From Sandaracinus amylolyticus (GTDB lineage: Bacteria > Myxococcota_A > Polyangia > Polyangiales > Sandaracinaceae): 64,000 nt of DNA. The position numbers were made by a program, and so were the translations under genes. Positions 53,093-62,425 of the stretch are shown here, piece by piece. Within the stretch, counting starts at the first letter, position 1, and each line of letters starts with the position of its first letter. Below the pieces are notes generated by a model, which saw only the letters and a program-made list of their open reading frames with translations, did no database searches and was not told where the DNA came from. Location: the NCBI RefSeq assembly GCF_000737325.1, contig NZ_CP011125.1, positions 1,240,001 through 1,304,000 on the forward strand. The letters are read 5' to 3'.

Positions 53093-54018
53093 GCACGCGG
53101 CCGACGCGCCGCATGAGCGCGCGCGACGTCCCGCGCGTGCTCGTCGTGTACAAGAAGTCGGCCTACCAGACGAACGTCAAGGAGCGGAAGAACGCGCGAT
53201 TCCTCGAGCTGCTCGAGCGGCGTGATCCCGCGGTGACGCGTCTGATCGAGGCGCACGAGGATCACGTCTCGACGATCGACGAGGCGCGCGCCGCGCTCGA
53301 GTCGATGGGTGTGCGCGCGGTGTTCCGCTTCCGCGGCGACGAAGGGCTCGTCGAGGACACCGATCTCGTCGTCACGATCGGCGGCGACGGCACGCTGCTG
53401 TGGGCGGCGCGCTGGGTCGGCGCGGGCATCCCGGTGGTCGCGATCAACTCGGCGCCGAAGGACAGCGTCGGGCACTTCTGCGCGGGCGCGAAGGGCGAGG
53501 TGAAGAAGACGCTCGAGCTCGCGCTCGCGGGCGAGCTGCGCGAGACGCGCCTCACGCGCATGGAGGTCGAGCTCGAGGGCGAGATCCTCACGAAGCGCGT
53601 GCTCAACGACGCGCTCTTCGCGCACTCGAGCCCGGCGGCGACGACGCGCTACGTGCTGCGCCACGCGCACGACGACGGACGCGTGAGCGAGGAAGAGCAC
53701 AAGTCGAGCGGCATCTGGATCGGCCCGCCTGCGGGCTCGACCGCGGCGCAGCTCTCGGCGGGCGGCCGCGTGATGCCGGTGGGCAGCAAGCGCCTGCAGT
53801 ACATCGTGCGCGAGCCGTACCTGCCGCCCGAGGGCAGCTACCGCATGGTGCGCGGGTTGATCGATCCCGGCGAAGAGCTCGCGGTGATCAGCAAGGTGCG
53901 CGAAGGCCGCGTGTTCATGGACGGCCCGCACCACGTGCGCGACGTGCGCATGGGCGCCCGCCTGGTGTTCCGAAGGAGCGACGAGCCCCTGACGCTGCTC
54001 GGCTTTCCGCGGGGGTAG
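53089..54018 (+). CDS. nadK: NAD kinase
   Basis: 309 residues from a GTG at 53089, preceded by GGAGGG at 6 bases; an ATG at 53113 is also in frame. Phosphorylates NAD to NADP. The catalytic GGDGT motif is visible in VVTIGGDGTLLWAARWV, and the second motif region contains IAINSAPKDSVGHF-type sequence and the NDALFAHSSPAATTRY segment (NE/D-type motif). SSGIWIGPPAGSTAAQLSAGGRVMP covers the family GTDGSTA-type loop (here PAGSTAAQ). Start overlaps the Nudix stop. The grouping with Nudix and transaldolase suggests a redox/NADP-metabolism cluster. Confidence 0.85.
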   Translation: MSTRPTRRMSARDVPRVLVVYKKSAYQTNVKERKNARFLELLERRDPAVTRLIEAHEDHVSTIDEARAALESMGVRAVFRFRGDEGLVEDTDLVVTIGGDGTLLWAARWVGAGIPVVAINSAPKDSVGHFCAGAKGEVKKTLELALAGELRETRLTRMEVELEGEILTKRVLNDALFAHSSPAATTRYVLRHAHDDGRVSEEEHKSSGIWIGPPAGSTAAQLSAGGRVMPVGSKRLQYIVREPYLPPEGSYRMVRGLIDPGEELAVISKVREGRVFMDGPHHVRDVRMGARLVFRRSDEPLTLLGFPRG

Positions 54019-54249
54019 CGCGGCTGGGCTCGCGCGCCGCACCTCGAGCTCCGTCGAGCACGAGGTCCATCTCGCGGGACACCGAGCACGCGGCGCGGTG
54101 GAGAGACTCGCGATCTGTCCGTACTCGCGGTACGCCAGGCCTTGGACGTCGCAATCCGGTGCCTACGTCGTGCCGGTCGCGTGGTGTCGTGCCGCCGACT
54201 CGTGGGGGCCCGACGTCCACGACGGTCCCGACGCGCTGCTGCGGAAACG

Positions 54250-57200
54250 ATGAGCGATCACGAGAAGACCCGAGAAGCGCTCATCGACGAGCTCGCGAGC
54301 CTCCGTCAGCGCCTCGTCGCGGCCGAGCAGCAGCTGGCAGCCACGCGCCCGACCGAGCTCGAGCGACAGCGCGTCCAGCGCGAGCTGCAGCGCCAGGAGG
54401 AGCGGCTGCGGCTCATCGTCGACGGCGTTCGCGACCACGCGATCTCGGTGCTCGACGCCGAGGGTCGCATCGTCACGTTCAACGCGGCCGCGGCGCAGAT
54501 CAAGGGCTACCAGCTCGCCGAGGTGCAGGGGCAGCACTTCCGCGTCTTCTTCACCGAAGAGGATCGCGCCTCGGGCCTGCCCGAGCTGGAGCTCGAGACC
54601 GCGCGCGCCCACGGCCGCTACGAAGGCGAGGGCTGGCGTCTACGCAAGGACGGCTCGCGCTTCTACGCCGCCGTCTCGCTCTCGGCGCTGCACGACCCGT
54701 CCGGGGAGATCGTCGGGTTCGTCAAGGTCACGCAAGATCGCACTCGCTACCGCGAGCTGACCGACGCGCTGCAGGAACGCGAGACGCGCCTCCAGCTGAT
54801 CCTCGACGGCGTGCGCGACCACGCGATCTCGATGCTCGATCCCGAGGGACGCGTCGTGACGTTCAACGCGCCTGCCGAGCGCATCAAGGGCTATCGCCTC
54901 GACGAGGTCCAGGGGAAGTACTTCGGCATGTTCTTCACGCCCGAGGACCGGGCGTCGGGGCTGCCCGAGACCGAGCTCGAGGTCGCGCGCGCGCAGGGCC
55001 GCTATCAAGGCGAGGGGTGGCGGCAGCGCAAGGACGGCTCGCGCTTCTACGCCGCGGTGTCGCTCTCGGCGCTGCACGCGTCTTCGGGCGCGCTCGTGGG
55101 GTTCGTGAAGGTCACGCAGGACCGCACTCGGTTCCGCGAGCTCACCGAGACGCTCCAGCGCCGCGAGGCCGAGCTGCGGCTCATCGTCGACGCGATCCCC
55201 GGCCTCGTCGCGTACCTGTCTCGCGACCAGACGTACCAGCAGGTCAATCGCGCCTACGAGGCGTGGTTCGGCCGGCCGAGCGACGAGCTCCTCGGCAAGC
55301 ACCTCGTCGACGTGCTCGGCCCCGCCGCCTACGCCGCCGTCCGCCCGCACGTCGAGGCCGCGCTCGCGGGGGAGCCGAGATCGTTCGTCTCGGAGCTGCC
55401 GTACGAGCACGCCGGGACGCGCTGGGTGCGCGCCTCGTACGTTCCGGACCGCGGCCCGGACGGCACGGTCCAGGGCTTCGTCAGCCTCGTGCTCGACGTG
55501 ACCGACGCGAAGCGCGCCGAGCAGCAGCTCGCGGAAGAAGCACGCCTCAACGAGACGCTCTACCGCGTCAGCACCGCGCTCGCGGCGGACCTCGATCTCG
55601 ACAGCATCTTCGCGCGCCTGACCGACGAAGCCACGAAGGTGTGTCGCGCGCAGTTCGGCGCGTTCTTCCACAACGTCACGAGCCCCGACGGCGGGAGCTA
55701 CATGCTCTACACGCTGAGCGGCGTGTCGCGCGACCGGTTCGCGGGCTTCCCGATGCCGCGCAACACCGCGCTCTTCGCGCCCACGTTCGCCGGCGCCGGC
55801 GTCGTCCGCTCGAGCGACGTCACGAAGGATGCGCGCTACGGCCAGGAGCCGCCCTACCACGGCATGCCCACCGGGCACCTTCCGGTCCGCAGCTATCTCG
55901 CGGTGCCGGTCGTCTCGCGGAGCGGCGAGGTGCACGGAGGGCTCTTCTTCGGCCACGCGGAGCCGGGCGTCTTCACCGAGAAGGACGAGCGCATGCTGGT
56001 CGCGGTCGCCGCGCACGCCGCGGTCGCGATCGACAACGCGCGCCTGCACGCCGCCACGATGACTGCCGAGCAGCAGTACCGCGCGCTCGCGGAGTCGTCG
56101 CCGCAGCTCGTGTGGACCACCTCGCCCGACGGCGCGGTGGAGTACTGCAACCCGCAGTTCCTCGCGTACGTGGGGCTCTCGCTCGAGCAGATGCGAAGCG
56201 AGCCGACGTGGCAGCGGATCGTCCACCCCGACGACGTCGCCGCGGCGAGCGCTGCATGGACACGCGCGCTCACGACCGGCGAGCCCTACGAGGTCGAGTA
56301 CCGCCTCAAGCGCGCGGCCGACGGCAGCTACCGGTGGTTCCTCGCGCGCGGTGCGCCGGTGCGCGACGGCGACGGGCGGATCATCCGCTGGGTCGGCTCG
56401 TGCACCGACATCGACGACCGCAAGCGATCCGAGGAGACGCAGCGCTTCCTCGCCGAAGCGGGCGCCTTGCTCACGACGTCGCTCGACTACCGCGCGACGC
56501 TGCCCACGCTCGCGCGGCTGGCCGTGCCCCACATGGCCGACTGGTGCGCGATCGAGCTGGTGACCGACGCGGGTGGGCTCGAGCGCGTCGCGCTCGCGCA
56601 CGTCGATCCCAACCGGATCGAGCTGCTCCGCGAGCTCGACCGCCAGTTCCCCTCGGTCGAGCACGAAGCCGCGCTGCGCGTCGCGCGAACCGGTGTGCCC
56701 GATCGTGCTCGCGAGATCACCGACGAGATGCTCGTCGCGAGCGCCCGTGGCCCCGAGCACCTCGCGCTCCTCCGCGAGCTCGGCCTGCGCTCGTGGATGG
56801 CCGTGCCGATCGCGGCGCACCGGCGCGTCGTCGGCGTCATCTCGTTCGCGTCGTCGGAGTCGGGCCGGCTCTTCGAGGAGCGCGACCTCGACGTCGCAGA
56901 GGAGCTCGGCCGTCGCGTCGGCGTCACCATCGACAACGCGCGCCTCTTCGAGATGACGCAGCGCGAGCGGCTGCGCGCCGAGGAAGCGAGCCGTGCGAAG
57001 GACGAGCTGCTCAGCGTCACGTCGCACGAGCTGCGGACCCCGCTGAACGCGATCCTCGGCTGGAGCCGCATGCTGCGCTCCGGCACGCTCAACGAAGAGA
57101 AGCGGGATCGCGCGCTCGAGACGATCGAGCGCAACGCGCGAGTCCAGGTCCAGCTCGTCGACGACCTGCTCGACTTCAGCCGCGTGATGACCGGTCGGCT

Positions 57201-58143
57201 GCGGCTCAGCCTCGCTCCCGTCGAGCCCGCCGCAGTCGTCGAGGCGGCGGTCGACGTCGTGCGACCCGCCGCCGACGCGAAGAACGTGCGGCTCCAGGTC
57301 CTGCTCGATCCGGATGCCGGCACGCTCAACGGCGACAGCGCGCGGCTCCAGCAGGTCGTCTGGAACCTGCTCTCGAACGCCGTGAAGTTCACGCCGAAGG
57401 GAGGCCGCATCTACGTCCGCGTGGAGCGCGAGAGCTCGCACGTGCAGATCGTCGTGTCCGACACCGGGGCAGGCATCGAGCCGTCGTTCATCCCGCACGT
57501 GTTCCAGCCGTTCCGACAGCAGGACTCGACGATCACGCGCGCGCACGGCGGGCTCGGTCTCGGGCTGGCGATCGTCAAGCACCTCGTCGAGCTGCACGGC
57601 GGGACGATCGGAGTCGCGAGCGAGGGCATCGGAAAGGGCGCGACGTTCGTGGTGCAGCTGCCGGTCTCTCCGCTGCGATCGACGTCGCTCGTCGGCTCCG
57701 AGACCCGCAAGGCAGTGAGCCGTCCCGAGGCGCCGCTGCGCTGCCCGCCGGAGCTCGACGGGATTCGCATCCTCGTCTGCGAGGACGAGCCCGACGCGCG
57801 CGATCTGATCGAGTCGATCCTCGAGGAGTGCAGAGCGACCGTCGTGCTCGCTGCGTCCGTCGACGAAGCGCTGGATCGATTCCGCGAGGCGCCGCCGGAC
57901 GTGTTGATCAGTGACATCGGCATGCCCGACGCGTCGGGCTACGAGCTGATTCGCCAAGTGCGCGCGCTGCCCCCGGAGCGCGGCGGCCGCGTGCCGGCGA
58001 TCGCGCTCACGGCGTACGCGTCGATGAACGACCGCACGCGCGCGCTGATGGAGGGCTTCCAGAACCACGTCGCGAAGCCCACCGAGCCGCAAGAGCTGGT
58101 CGCGGCGATCGCGGCGTTGGTGGGCCGGCGAATGCGCGGGTAG
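54250..58143 (+). CDS. Soluble hybrid histidine kinase, PAS-PAS-PAS-GAF-PAS-GAF-HisKA-HATPase-REC
   Basis: 1297 residues from the ATG at 54250, with no membrane helix. N-terminal coiled coil (1-45), PAS1 about 55-170 and PAS2 about 183-298, PAS3 309-430, GAF1 437-600, PAS4 610-725, GAF2 731-905, then HisKA with phospho-His in [14 protein letters not shown] (about 922-928), ATPase with [14 protein letters not shown] (about 1036), DTGAGIE and [19 protein letters not shown], and a receiver with phospho-Asp1222 ([10 protein letters not shown]). PAS1 and PAS2 are close copies at a 384-base period ([33 protein letters not shown] in both), so they arose by tandem duplication. No output partner is adjacent. 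It may sense several cytoplasmic cues. Adjacent to a sigma factor operon, convergent. Confidence 0.92.
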   Translation: MSDHEKTREALIDELASLRQRLVAAEQQLAATRPTELERQRVQRELQRQEERLRLIVDGVRDHAISVLDAEGRIVTFNAAAAQIKGYQLAEVQGQHFRVFFTEEDRASGLPELELETARAHGRYEGEGWRLRKDGSRFYAAVSLSALHDPSGEIVGFVKVTQDRTRYRELTDALQERETRLQLILDGVRDHAISMLDPEGRVVTFNAPAERIKGYRLDEVQGKYFGMFFTPEDRASGLPETELEVARAQGRYQGEGWRQRKDGSRFYAAVSLSALHASSGALVGFVKVTQDRTRFRELTETLQRREAELRLIVDAIPGLVAYLSRDQTYQQVNRAYEAWFGRPSDELLGKHLVDVLGPAAYAAVRPHVEAALAGEPRSFVSELPYEHAGTRWVRASYVPDRGPDGTVQGFVSLVLDVTDAKRAEQQLAEEARLNETLYRVSTALAADLDLDSIFARLTDEATKVCRAQFGAFFHNVTSPDGGSYMLYTLSGVSRDRFAGFPMPRNTALFAPTFAGAGVVRSSDVTKDARYGQEPPYHGMPTGHLPVRSYLAVPVVSRSGEVHGGLFFGHAEPGVFTEKDERMLVAVAAHAAVAIDNARLHAATMTAEQQYRALAESSPQLVWTTSPDGAVEYCNPQFLAYVGLSLEQMRSEPTWQRIVHPDDVAAASAAWTRALTTGEPYEVEYRLKRAADGSYRWFLARGAPVRDGDGRIIRWVGSCTDIDDRKRSEETQRFLAEAGALLTTSLDYRATLPTLARLAVPHMADWCAIELVTDAGGLERVALAHVDPNRIELLRELDRQFPSVEHEAALRVARTGVPDRAREITDEMLVASARGPEHLALLRELGLRSWMAVPIAAHRRVVGVISFASSESGRLFEERDLDVAEELGRRVGVTIDNARLFEMTQRERLRAEEASRAKDELLSVTSHELRTPLNAILGWSRMLRSGTLNEEKRDRALETIERNARVQVQLVDDLLDFSRVMTGRLRLSLAPVEPAAVVEAAVDVVRPAADAKNVRLQVLLDPDAGTLNGDSARLQQVVWNLLSNAVKFTPKGGRIYVRVERESSHVQIVVSDTGAGIEPSFIPHVFQPFRQQDSTITRAHGGLGLGLAIVKHLVELHGGTIGVASEGIGKGATFVVQLPVSPLRSTSLVGSETRKAVSRPEAPLRCPPELDGIRILVCEDEPDARDLIESILEECRATVVLAASVDEALDRFREAPPDVLISDIGMPDASGYELIRQVRALPPERGGRVPAIALTAYASMNDRTRALMEGFQNHVAKPTEPQELVAAIAALVGRRMRG

Positions 58144-58247
58144 GGGAGATTCGGCGGCCTTCAGCGCGGCACAGCGCTCGCCTCGAAGCGCAGCGATCGC
58201 ATGGTGCGCGACCTGGGTCTCCTCGTCCTCGCGTCTGATCGTGTGCG

Positions 58248-59150
58248 TCAGCGCGCGTCGAGCGCGGCACGCGCGCACGAGCGTCGGATGCGCTCGGCGT
58301 GCGCGGCGTCGCCCTGTGCGAGCAAGCGCGTCGCGACCTCCGTGGCGCGCGCATCGAGCCCGCGCTCGCAGAGCGCGATCACCCGCAAGACCTCGCGCTC
58401 TTGCGCGAGCGCACCGTGCGTGTGATCGCGCGCGTGCTCGTCGAGCGCGCGGAGCGCACCCGTCGCGTCGCCTGCGCGCAGCGCATCGGTCGCGCGGCGC
58501 ACCAGCGCGAGCTCTCGCGCGAGCGGATCGTCGGCCGGCGGTGTGCTCGGCGCGAGCGCGAGCGGGTCGTCGTCGCGCGGAGCGCGCGGCGCGTCCTCGA
58601 TCGCTCGAGGGGTGACGCTCGGCGGCACGGCGCTCGGCGCGGGCGCGCTCGCGGAGGACGCGTCGACATCGCGCCCGCGAGGGCGCGCGCGTGTCGTACG
58701 CGGAGGCCGCGCTCGCGGCTCGACGAGCACGGGCGGAGCGATCACCGGCTCGGAGATCGACGGCGTCTCGAGCGCCGTCGCGTCGTGCCCTCCCTCGCGC
58801 GCCGACGGGATCTCCACCGTGACCGCGGGCGCAGCCGACGAGGTGCGCACGTCGGTCCCACGCGTCGCGACACCGACCACGGCGAGCACGATACCCGCCA
58901 GGCCGAGCAACACGATCGCGAGCACGCCCTTACCGGACGCGACGGCAGCCGGCGTCGCTGCGCCCGTGACGGCGACGGTGCCCGCTCCCGCGGCGCTGCC
59001 GACCGCCTGGTTCGCTGCGACGTCACTCGCTGCCGCGGCCACCGCGCTCGCGGCGATCGCCGCGTCGACGCGTGCGCGCATCCGACCGCGCGTCGCAGCA
59101 TCGGGCTCGAACGACGCCCGTCCGCTCGTGATCAGATCACGGTCCTTCAC
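58248..59150 (-). CDS. Anti-sigma-like single-pass protein with TPR-like end
   Basis: 300 residues from a GTG at 59150 that overlaps the sigma-factor stop (GTGA). The first 70 residues (DLITSGRASFEPDAATRGRMRARVDAAIAAS) are cytoplasmic and helical, then an Ala/Gly-rich stretch and a membrane helix near 78-95 (GVLAIVLLGLAGIVLAVVGVA), then a long Pro/Arg/Ala-rich periplasmic spacer. The end (about 220-300) is helical: RELALVRRATDALRAGDATGALRALDEHARDHTHGALAQEREVLRVIALCERGL, a TPR-like pair. The layout and coupling to a sigma factor suggest an anti-sigma factor or co-regulator; a classic zinc-binding anti-sigma motif is absent. Confidence 0.68.
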   Translation of the reverse strand: MKDRDLITSGRASFEPDAATRGRMRARVDAAIAASAVAAAASDVAANQAVGSAAGAGTVAVTGAATPAAVASGKGVLAIVLLGLAGIVLAVVGVATRGTDVRTSSAAPAVTVEIPSAREGGHDATALETPSISEPVIAPPVLVEPRARPPRTTRARPRGRDVDASSASAPAPSAVPPSVTPRAIEDAPRAPRDDDPLALAPSTPPADDPLARELALVRRATDALRAGDATGALRALDEHARDHTHGALAQEREVLRVIALCERGLDARATEVATRLLAQGDAAHAERIRRSCARAALDAR

Positions 59151-59752
59151 GGTCGCCTCCGTGCCGCGCGCGCGCGCAGCCTCGCGACCGCCGCGTCGTA
59201 GTCGCGACGCCCGAGCCGCAAGCGCGAGTAGGTCGTGTTCGCGCTCGTCTCCATCGCCTCTGCGATCTCGGGGATCGGCAGGCCTTCGATCTCGGCGAGC
59301 ACGAACACCTTGCGTCGATCCTCGTCCATCGACGTGAGGATCTCTTCCAGCATGCGGCCAGCCTCCGCGATCTCCGCGTCCTCGTGGGGGCTCGCGGCGT
59401 GCTCGTCCGCGACGCGCTGGTCGTCGAGCGTCTCGTCCTCGCGCCGCTGAGAGAAGCGGCGCCGGTGCTCCCGCACGACGTTGAACAGGATGCGCAGGAG
59501 CCACGCGCGCACCGAGCCTCTCCCGTCGAACTCGGGCAGGCGCCGGTGAACGACGAGGAACGTGTCCTGCACGACGTCCTCCACGGCATGCGCGCCCACG
59601 CCGAAACCGCGCGCGCTGCGATACAGGAACGCCACGTGGGTCTCGTAGAGCTCGTCGAAAGTCGGCATCACGCCGCGCGTCGGAACCGGTCCCGCCGCGG
59701 GCCCGTGGCCCGGAGCATCCGAGTCGCCGAGGAGCGCACGGGAGACCGACAT
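59147..59752 (-). CDS. ECF-type RNA polymerase sigma factor
   Basis: 201 residues from the ATG at 59752; an ATG at 59668 would give 173 and starts exactly at the conserved FDELYE region. Region 2: FDELYETHVAFLYRSARGFGVGAHAVEDVVQDTFLVVHRRLPEFDGRGSVRAWLLRILFNVVREHRR, with the D-x-x-Q-D-T-F hallmark. Region 4: ILTSMDEDRRKVFVLAEIEGLPIPEIAEAMETSANTTYSRLRLGRRDYD, with the helix-turn-helix. It would direct RNA polymerase to a stress or envelope regulon. It is 32 bases downstream of the outer-membrane protein gene and overlaps the anti-sigma-like gene by GTGA. Confidence 0.92.
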   Translation of the reverse strand: MSVSRALLGDSDAPGHGPAAGPVPTRGVMPTFDELYETHVAFLYRSARGFGVGAHAVEDVVQDTFLVVHRRLPEFDGRGSVRAWLLRILFNVVREHRRRFSQRREDETLDDQRVADEHAASPHEDAEIAEAGRMLEEILTSMDEDRRKVFVLAEIEGLPIPEIAEAMETSANTTYSRLRLGRRDYDAAVARLRARAARRRP

Positions 59753-59784
59753 CGCCGGAAAATGGCGGGCCGCGCGCGGCGCCG

Positions 59785-60747
59785 TCACGGAATCCGCAGG
59801 GCGACTCCGAGCGCCGCGAAATACGTGCCCCACTCGGCCACCGCGTGCTCGACGTCGTGCTCCGGCAGCGCGAGCGTGCGCCGCACGAGCGGGACGCTCC
59901 CGTCGACGACGAGCACGAAGGCGAGCTCCCGCACCGCCCACGCGCGGAGCTCGGTACCGAGCCCGACACTCGCGATCCCGACGGGCGCGGCGACCTCTCG
60001 GTCAGGGTCTGCGCGCAGCTCCGGCGCGACGGAGAAGAACCCGCCGTCGCCCGACACGTACGGCCGGATCTCGAACCAGTCGATCGCGAACGCCCAGCCC
60101 ACGCGCACGCCCGCGACGACGAACCAGAGCTGGGGCCGCGACGGATCCGACGTCGACGTGCTCGCGCGCGAGAAGAGCTCGAGCTCGAGGCCCTCGATCC
60201 CCATCCCGATCGAGAGCGTCATCGCGGGCGAGACGCGCGGCAGGTATCCCGCGCCGGCGCCGACCGTGAGCCCGACGATCGTGCGGAGGGGCGAGCGCGC
60301 CGACGGACTGCTCGGCAGCTGCGCCTCGTCCCGAGTGTCCACGCGCTCGACCGACGGCGCGTCGGGCGCAGCGATCGTCGCGAGCACGAGCGCGGCGGTC
60401 GACGCGAGCGTCGCGCAGTCTCGCGAGACGAACGTGCGATCGAGCCCGGGAGCCCCCTCGGCGCGGAGCGAAAGGCGGTACTCCCCGCCGGCGGTCACCT
60501 CGACGTGTCCGAGCACTGCGTACGTCAGCCGCCGCTCGGGCGCGAGCTCGGCCACCTGCGCGCGCACCGTGGGCGCGTCGGGGCACTCCGGGGGCGCGAT
60601 CCAGCGCAGGCCGACGCGCGACTCGTGAGCTGCTTGCGCGGCAGCGCTCGACGCGGGTGGCAGGAGGAGCAGCACGACCGACGCGAGCAGCGTCCCTGTG
60701 CGCGCCGCGCGATCCGCGCGGATGGGGCGTCGAGCCAGCGCGTCCAT
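59785..60747 (-). CDS. Outer-membrane barrel-like protein, upstream of sigma factor
   Basis: 320 residues from the ATG at 60747, which has GGAG 8 bases upstream; an ATG at 60765 lacks one. Signal peptide (LLASVVLLLLPPASSAAAQ). The start of the mature part (VGLRWIAPPECPDAPTVRAQVAEL) is a conserved-looking motif in myxobacterial proteins of this type; two Cys (ECPD and RDCAT) may pair. Strands such as VTAGGEYRLSLRAEG and a VGLTVGAGAGYLP, ELELFSRAST, FVVAGVRVGWAFAID continue to the aromatic C-terminal strand (YFAALGVALRIP). It precedes the sigma factor with 32 bases between them, so the barrel, sigma and anti-sigma-like genes may form one self-regulating unit. Confidence 0.68.
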   Translation of the reverse strand: MDALARRPIRADRAARTGTLLASVVLLLLPPASSAAAQAAHESRVGLRWIAPPECPDAPTVRAQVAELAPERRLTYAVLGHVEVTAGGEYRLSLRAEGAPGLDRTFVSRDCATLASTAALVLATIAAPDAPSVERVDTRDEAQLPSSPSARSPLRTIVGLTVGAGAGYLPRVSPAMTLSIGMGIEGLELELFSRASTSTSDPSRPQLWFVVAGVRVGWAFAIDWFEIRPYVSGDGGFFSVAPELRADPDREVAAPVGIASVGLGTELRAWAVRELAFVLVVDGSVPLVRRTLALPEHDVEHAVAEWGTYFAALGVALRIP

Positions 60748-60933
60748 GCGAGCGGCTCCAAGCATGGAAGCGCACGCGCGGCGCAGCAATCGTGCGCCGC
60801 ACCGCTCGTCTCGAGCGCGCGCGTCCGATCGCGGCGTCGTCTCACGATCTCGAATTCGTGACGAGCCGATCGATGCCTCGTCATTTCCCGGATCGAGACG
60901 TGCGCGCCGTGCGCTGCGCACGAGGAGGCATCG

Positions 60934-61758
60934 ATGTCAGCGGTGGCGACTTCGGTCGCGCGTCACTACGACGCGCGCGGGGCACGAGCACTTCCGTCCG
61001 ACGGCCCCGCCCCGGTCGTGAACATGGGCTACTGGCGCGCGACGCGCGCGGCGCGCGCGGCGCGCGCGCCCACGCGCCTCCACGACGCGAGCCTCGCGCT
61101 CTTCGATCTCGTCCTCGACGAGGCCGCGATCACGCCCGGCGATCGCGTCGTCGACGCCGGGTGCGGGTTCGGGCTCGCCTCGCTGCGCGCGATCGAGCGC
61201 GGCGCCGCGTCGGTGATCGGCCTCAACGTCTCTCGCGCGCAGCTCGCGCACGCGCGCGCGCTGGCCGAGAACGCCGGGCACGGCAGCCGCGCGCAGTTCG
61301 TGTGCGCGTCGGCGACGCAGATGCCGCTCGAGCCCGAGTCGGCGCACGCAGTCGTCAGCATCGAGGCGGCGTTCCACTTCGACGATCGCGACGCGTTCTT
61401 CGACGAAGCGCGTCGCGTGCTCGCGCCGGGCGGCCGCCTCGTGATCGCCGACCTCGTGCTCACGCCACCGGCGAACGTGGTCGAGGCGGGCATGCTCTCG
61501 CATCTCTCGCGCGCTCTCGCGTTCCCGCTCGCGAACGCGTACGACCTCGCGGCGTACCAGACGCGCGTGCGGCGCGCCGGGCTCGTCGTCGAGTCGTGTC
61601 GATCGATCGCGCACGACGTTCTCCCTGCGTTCCGGCGCTGGATGGCGCGGAACGCGCTGCGCCACCGCGCGATCCGCGACGATCTCGCGCTCGCACCGTA
61701 CCTGCTCTATCCGTGGGACTACGCGCTCGTCGTCGCGCGTCGGCCGGAGGTCGCGTGA
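60934..61758 (+). CDS. SAM-dependent methyltransferase, class I
   Basis: 274 residues. SAM-binding motif I is VVDAGCGFGLASLRA, then ASVIGLNVSRAQLAHAR for the ribose-binding Asp/Asn position (here Asn), and VCASATQMPLEPESAHAVVSIEAAFHFDDRDAFFDEARRVLAPGGRLVIADL. The N-terminal NMGYW stretch and the C-terminal FRRWMARNAL, resemble small-molecule O-methyltransferases such as erythromycin 3''-O-methyltransferase and sterol-type enzymes. Its last base is shared with the start of the DUF2141 gene (TGATG). The substrate is unknown. Confidence 0.85.
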   Translation: MSAVATSVARHYDARGARALPSDGPAPVVNMGYWRATRAARAARAPTRLHDASLALFDLVLDEAAITPGDRVVDAGCGFGLASLRAIERGAASVIGLNVSRAQLAHARALAENAGHGSRAQFVCASATQMPLEPESAHAVVSIEAAFHFDDRDAFFDEARRVLAPGGRLVIADLVLTPPANVVEAGMLSHLSRALAFPLANAYDLAAYQTRVRRAGLVVESCRSIAHDVLPAFRRWMARNALRHRAIRDDLALAPYLLYPWDYALVVARRPEVA

Positions 61759-62204
61759 TGCGCGCGCGCATCGCGATGGTGGTCGTCACGCTCGTCGTGG
61801 CCTCGCCCGCAGCGGTCGACGCCGGTGCCGAGGGGCGCGTCGTCGTCGAGGTGCACGGTCTGCGCAGCGTGCGCGGTCAGGTTCGCGCGGGGCTCTTCGA
61901 GCACACCGGCACGTGGCTGCGCGAGGGACACGAGCGCGCGCGCTGTCGTGTCGACGTCACCGCGCGGATCGCGCGCTGTTCGTTCGGCACGCTCCCACCG
62001 GGGCGCTACGCGCTCTCGCTGATGCACGACGAGGACGGCGACGGCGAGCTCGATCGAGACTTCTTCGGGGTTCCCACCGAGGGATTCGCCTTCTCGAACG
62101 ACGCACCCGTGGGCCTCGGCGGCCCGCCGAGCTTCGAGCGTGCGTGCTTCGCGCATCGCGAGGAGGACGAGATCGTGCGCGTCGCCGCGCGGTACGGCCT
62201 CTGA
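61758..62204 (+). CDS. DUF2141-family secreted protein
   Basis: 148 residues. Signal peptide (MVVVTLVVASPAAVDAG). It has the family core GQVRAGLFEHTGTWL, then ARCSFGTLPPGRYALSLMHDEDGDGELDRDFFGVPTEGFAFSNDA. The HDEDGDGELD calcium-loop-like stretch and GVPTEGFAFSN are the DUF2141 signature. These are small periplasmic beta-sandwich proteins of unknown role. It is translationally linked to the methyltransferase by one shared base, so the two presumably act in one process, perhaps on a pigment or lipid, but this is not shown. Confidence 0.85.
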   Translation: MRARIAMVVVTLVVASPAAVDAGAEGRVVVEVHGLRSVRGQVRAGLFEHTGTWLREGHERARCRVDVTARIARCSFGTLPPGRYALSLMHDEDGDGELDRDFFGVPTEGFAFSNDAPVGLGGPPSFERACFAHREEDEIVRVAARYGL

Positions 62205-62285
62205 TCGCCGCGACGACCTGTCGGTCGACGCGGCGTGCACCGACTTGTATTGCAATAGAGTGAGATTCGATATTGCCGCGGGCGC

Positions 62286-62328
62286 GTGTTCCAACCCTTC
62301 CGACAGCAGGACCCGAAGATCACGCGAG
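62286..62328 (+). pseudogene. Fragment of a histidine-kinase ATPase domain
   Basis: In frame the bases read [15 protein letters not shown], nearly the same as [15 protein letters not shown] in the large hybrid kinase, where it is the G1-to-F box of the ATPase domain (57499-57539). At the base level 37 of 41 positions match. Beyond this stretch the similarity ends on both sides. It is not in a plausible gene and lies just upstream of another histidine kinase (62426), so it looks like a leftover of a deleted or recombined kinase gene. Confidence 0.6.
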
Positions 62329-62425
62329 AGCCGGCTGTGGATCGCGACGACGCGTCCGAGCTGCTCACTCGACGCGCTCCGACGCCGCCACTTGCGTCAA
62401 CGCGTGGAGGGCGCATGTCGAGCAG

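Noticed and set aside
54640-58278. Minus-strand frame of 1212 residues opposite the hybrid kinase
   Set aside because: It is Arg/Glu/Asp-rich shadow coding caused by high GC on the other strand; no domain is seen in it.
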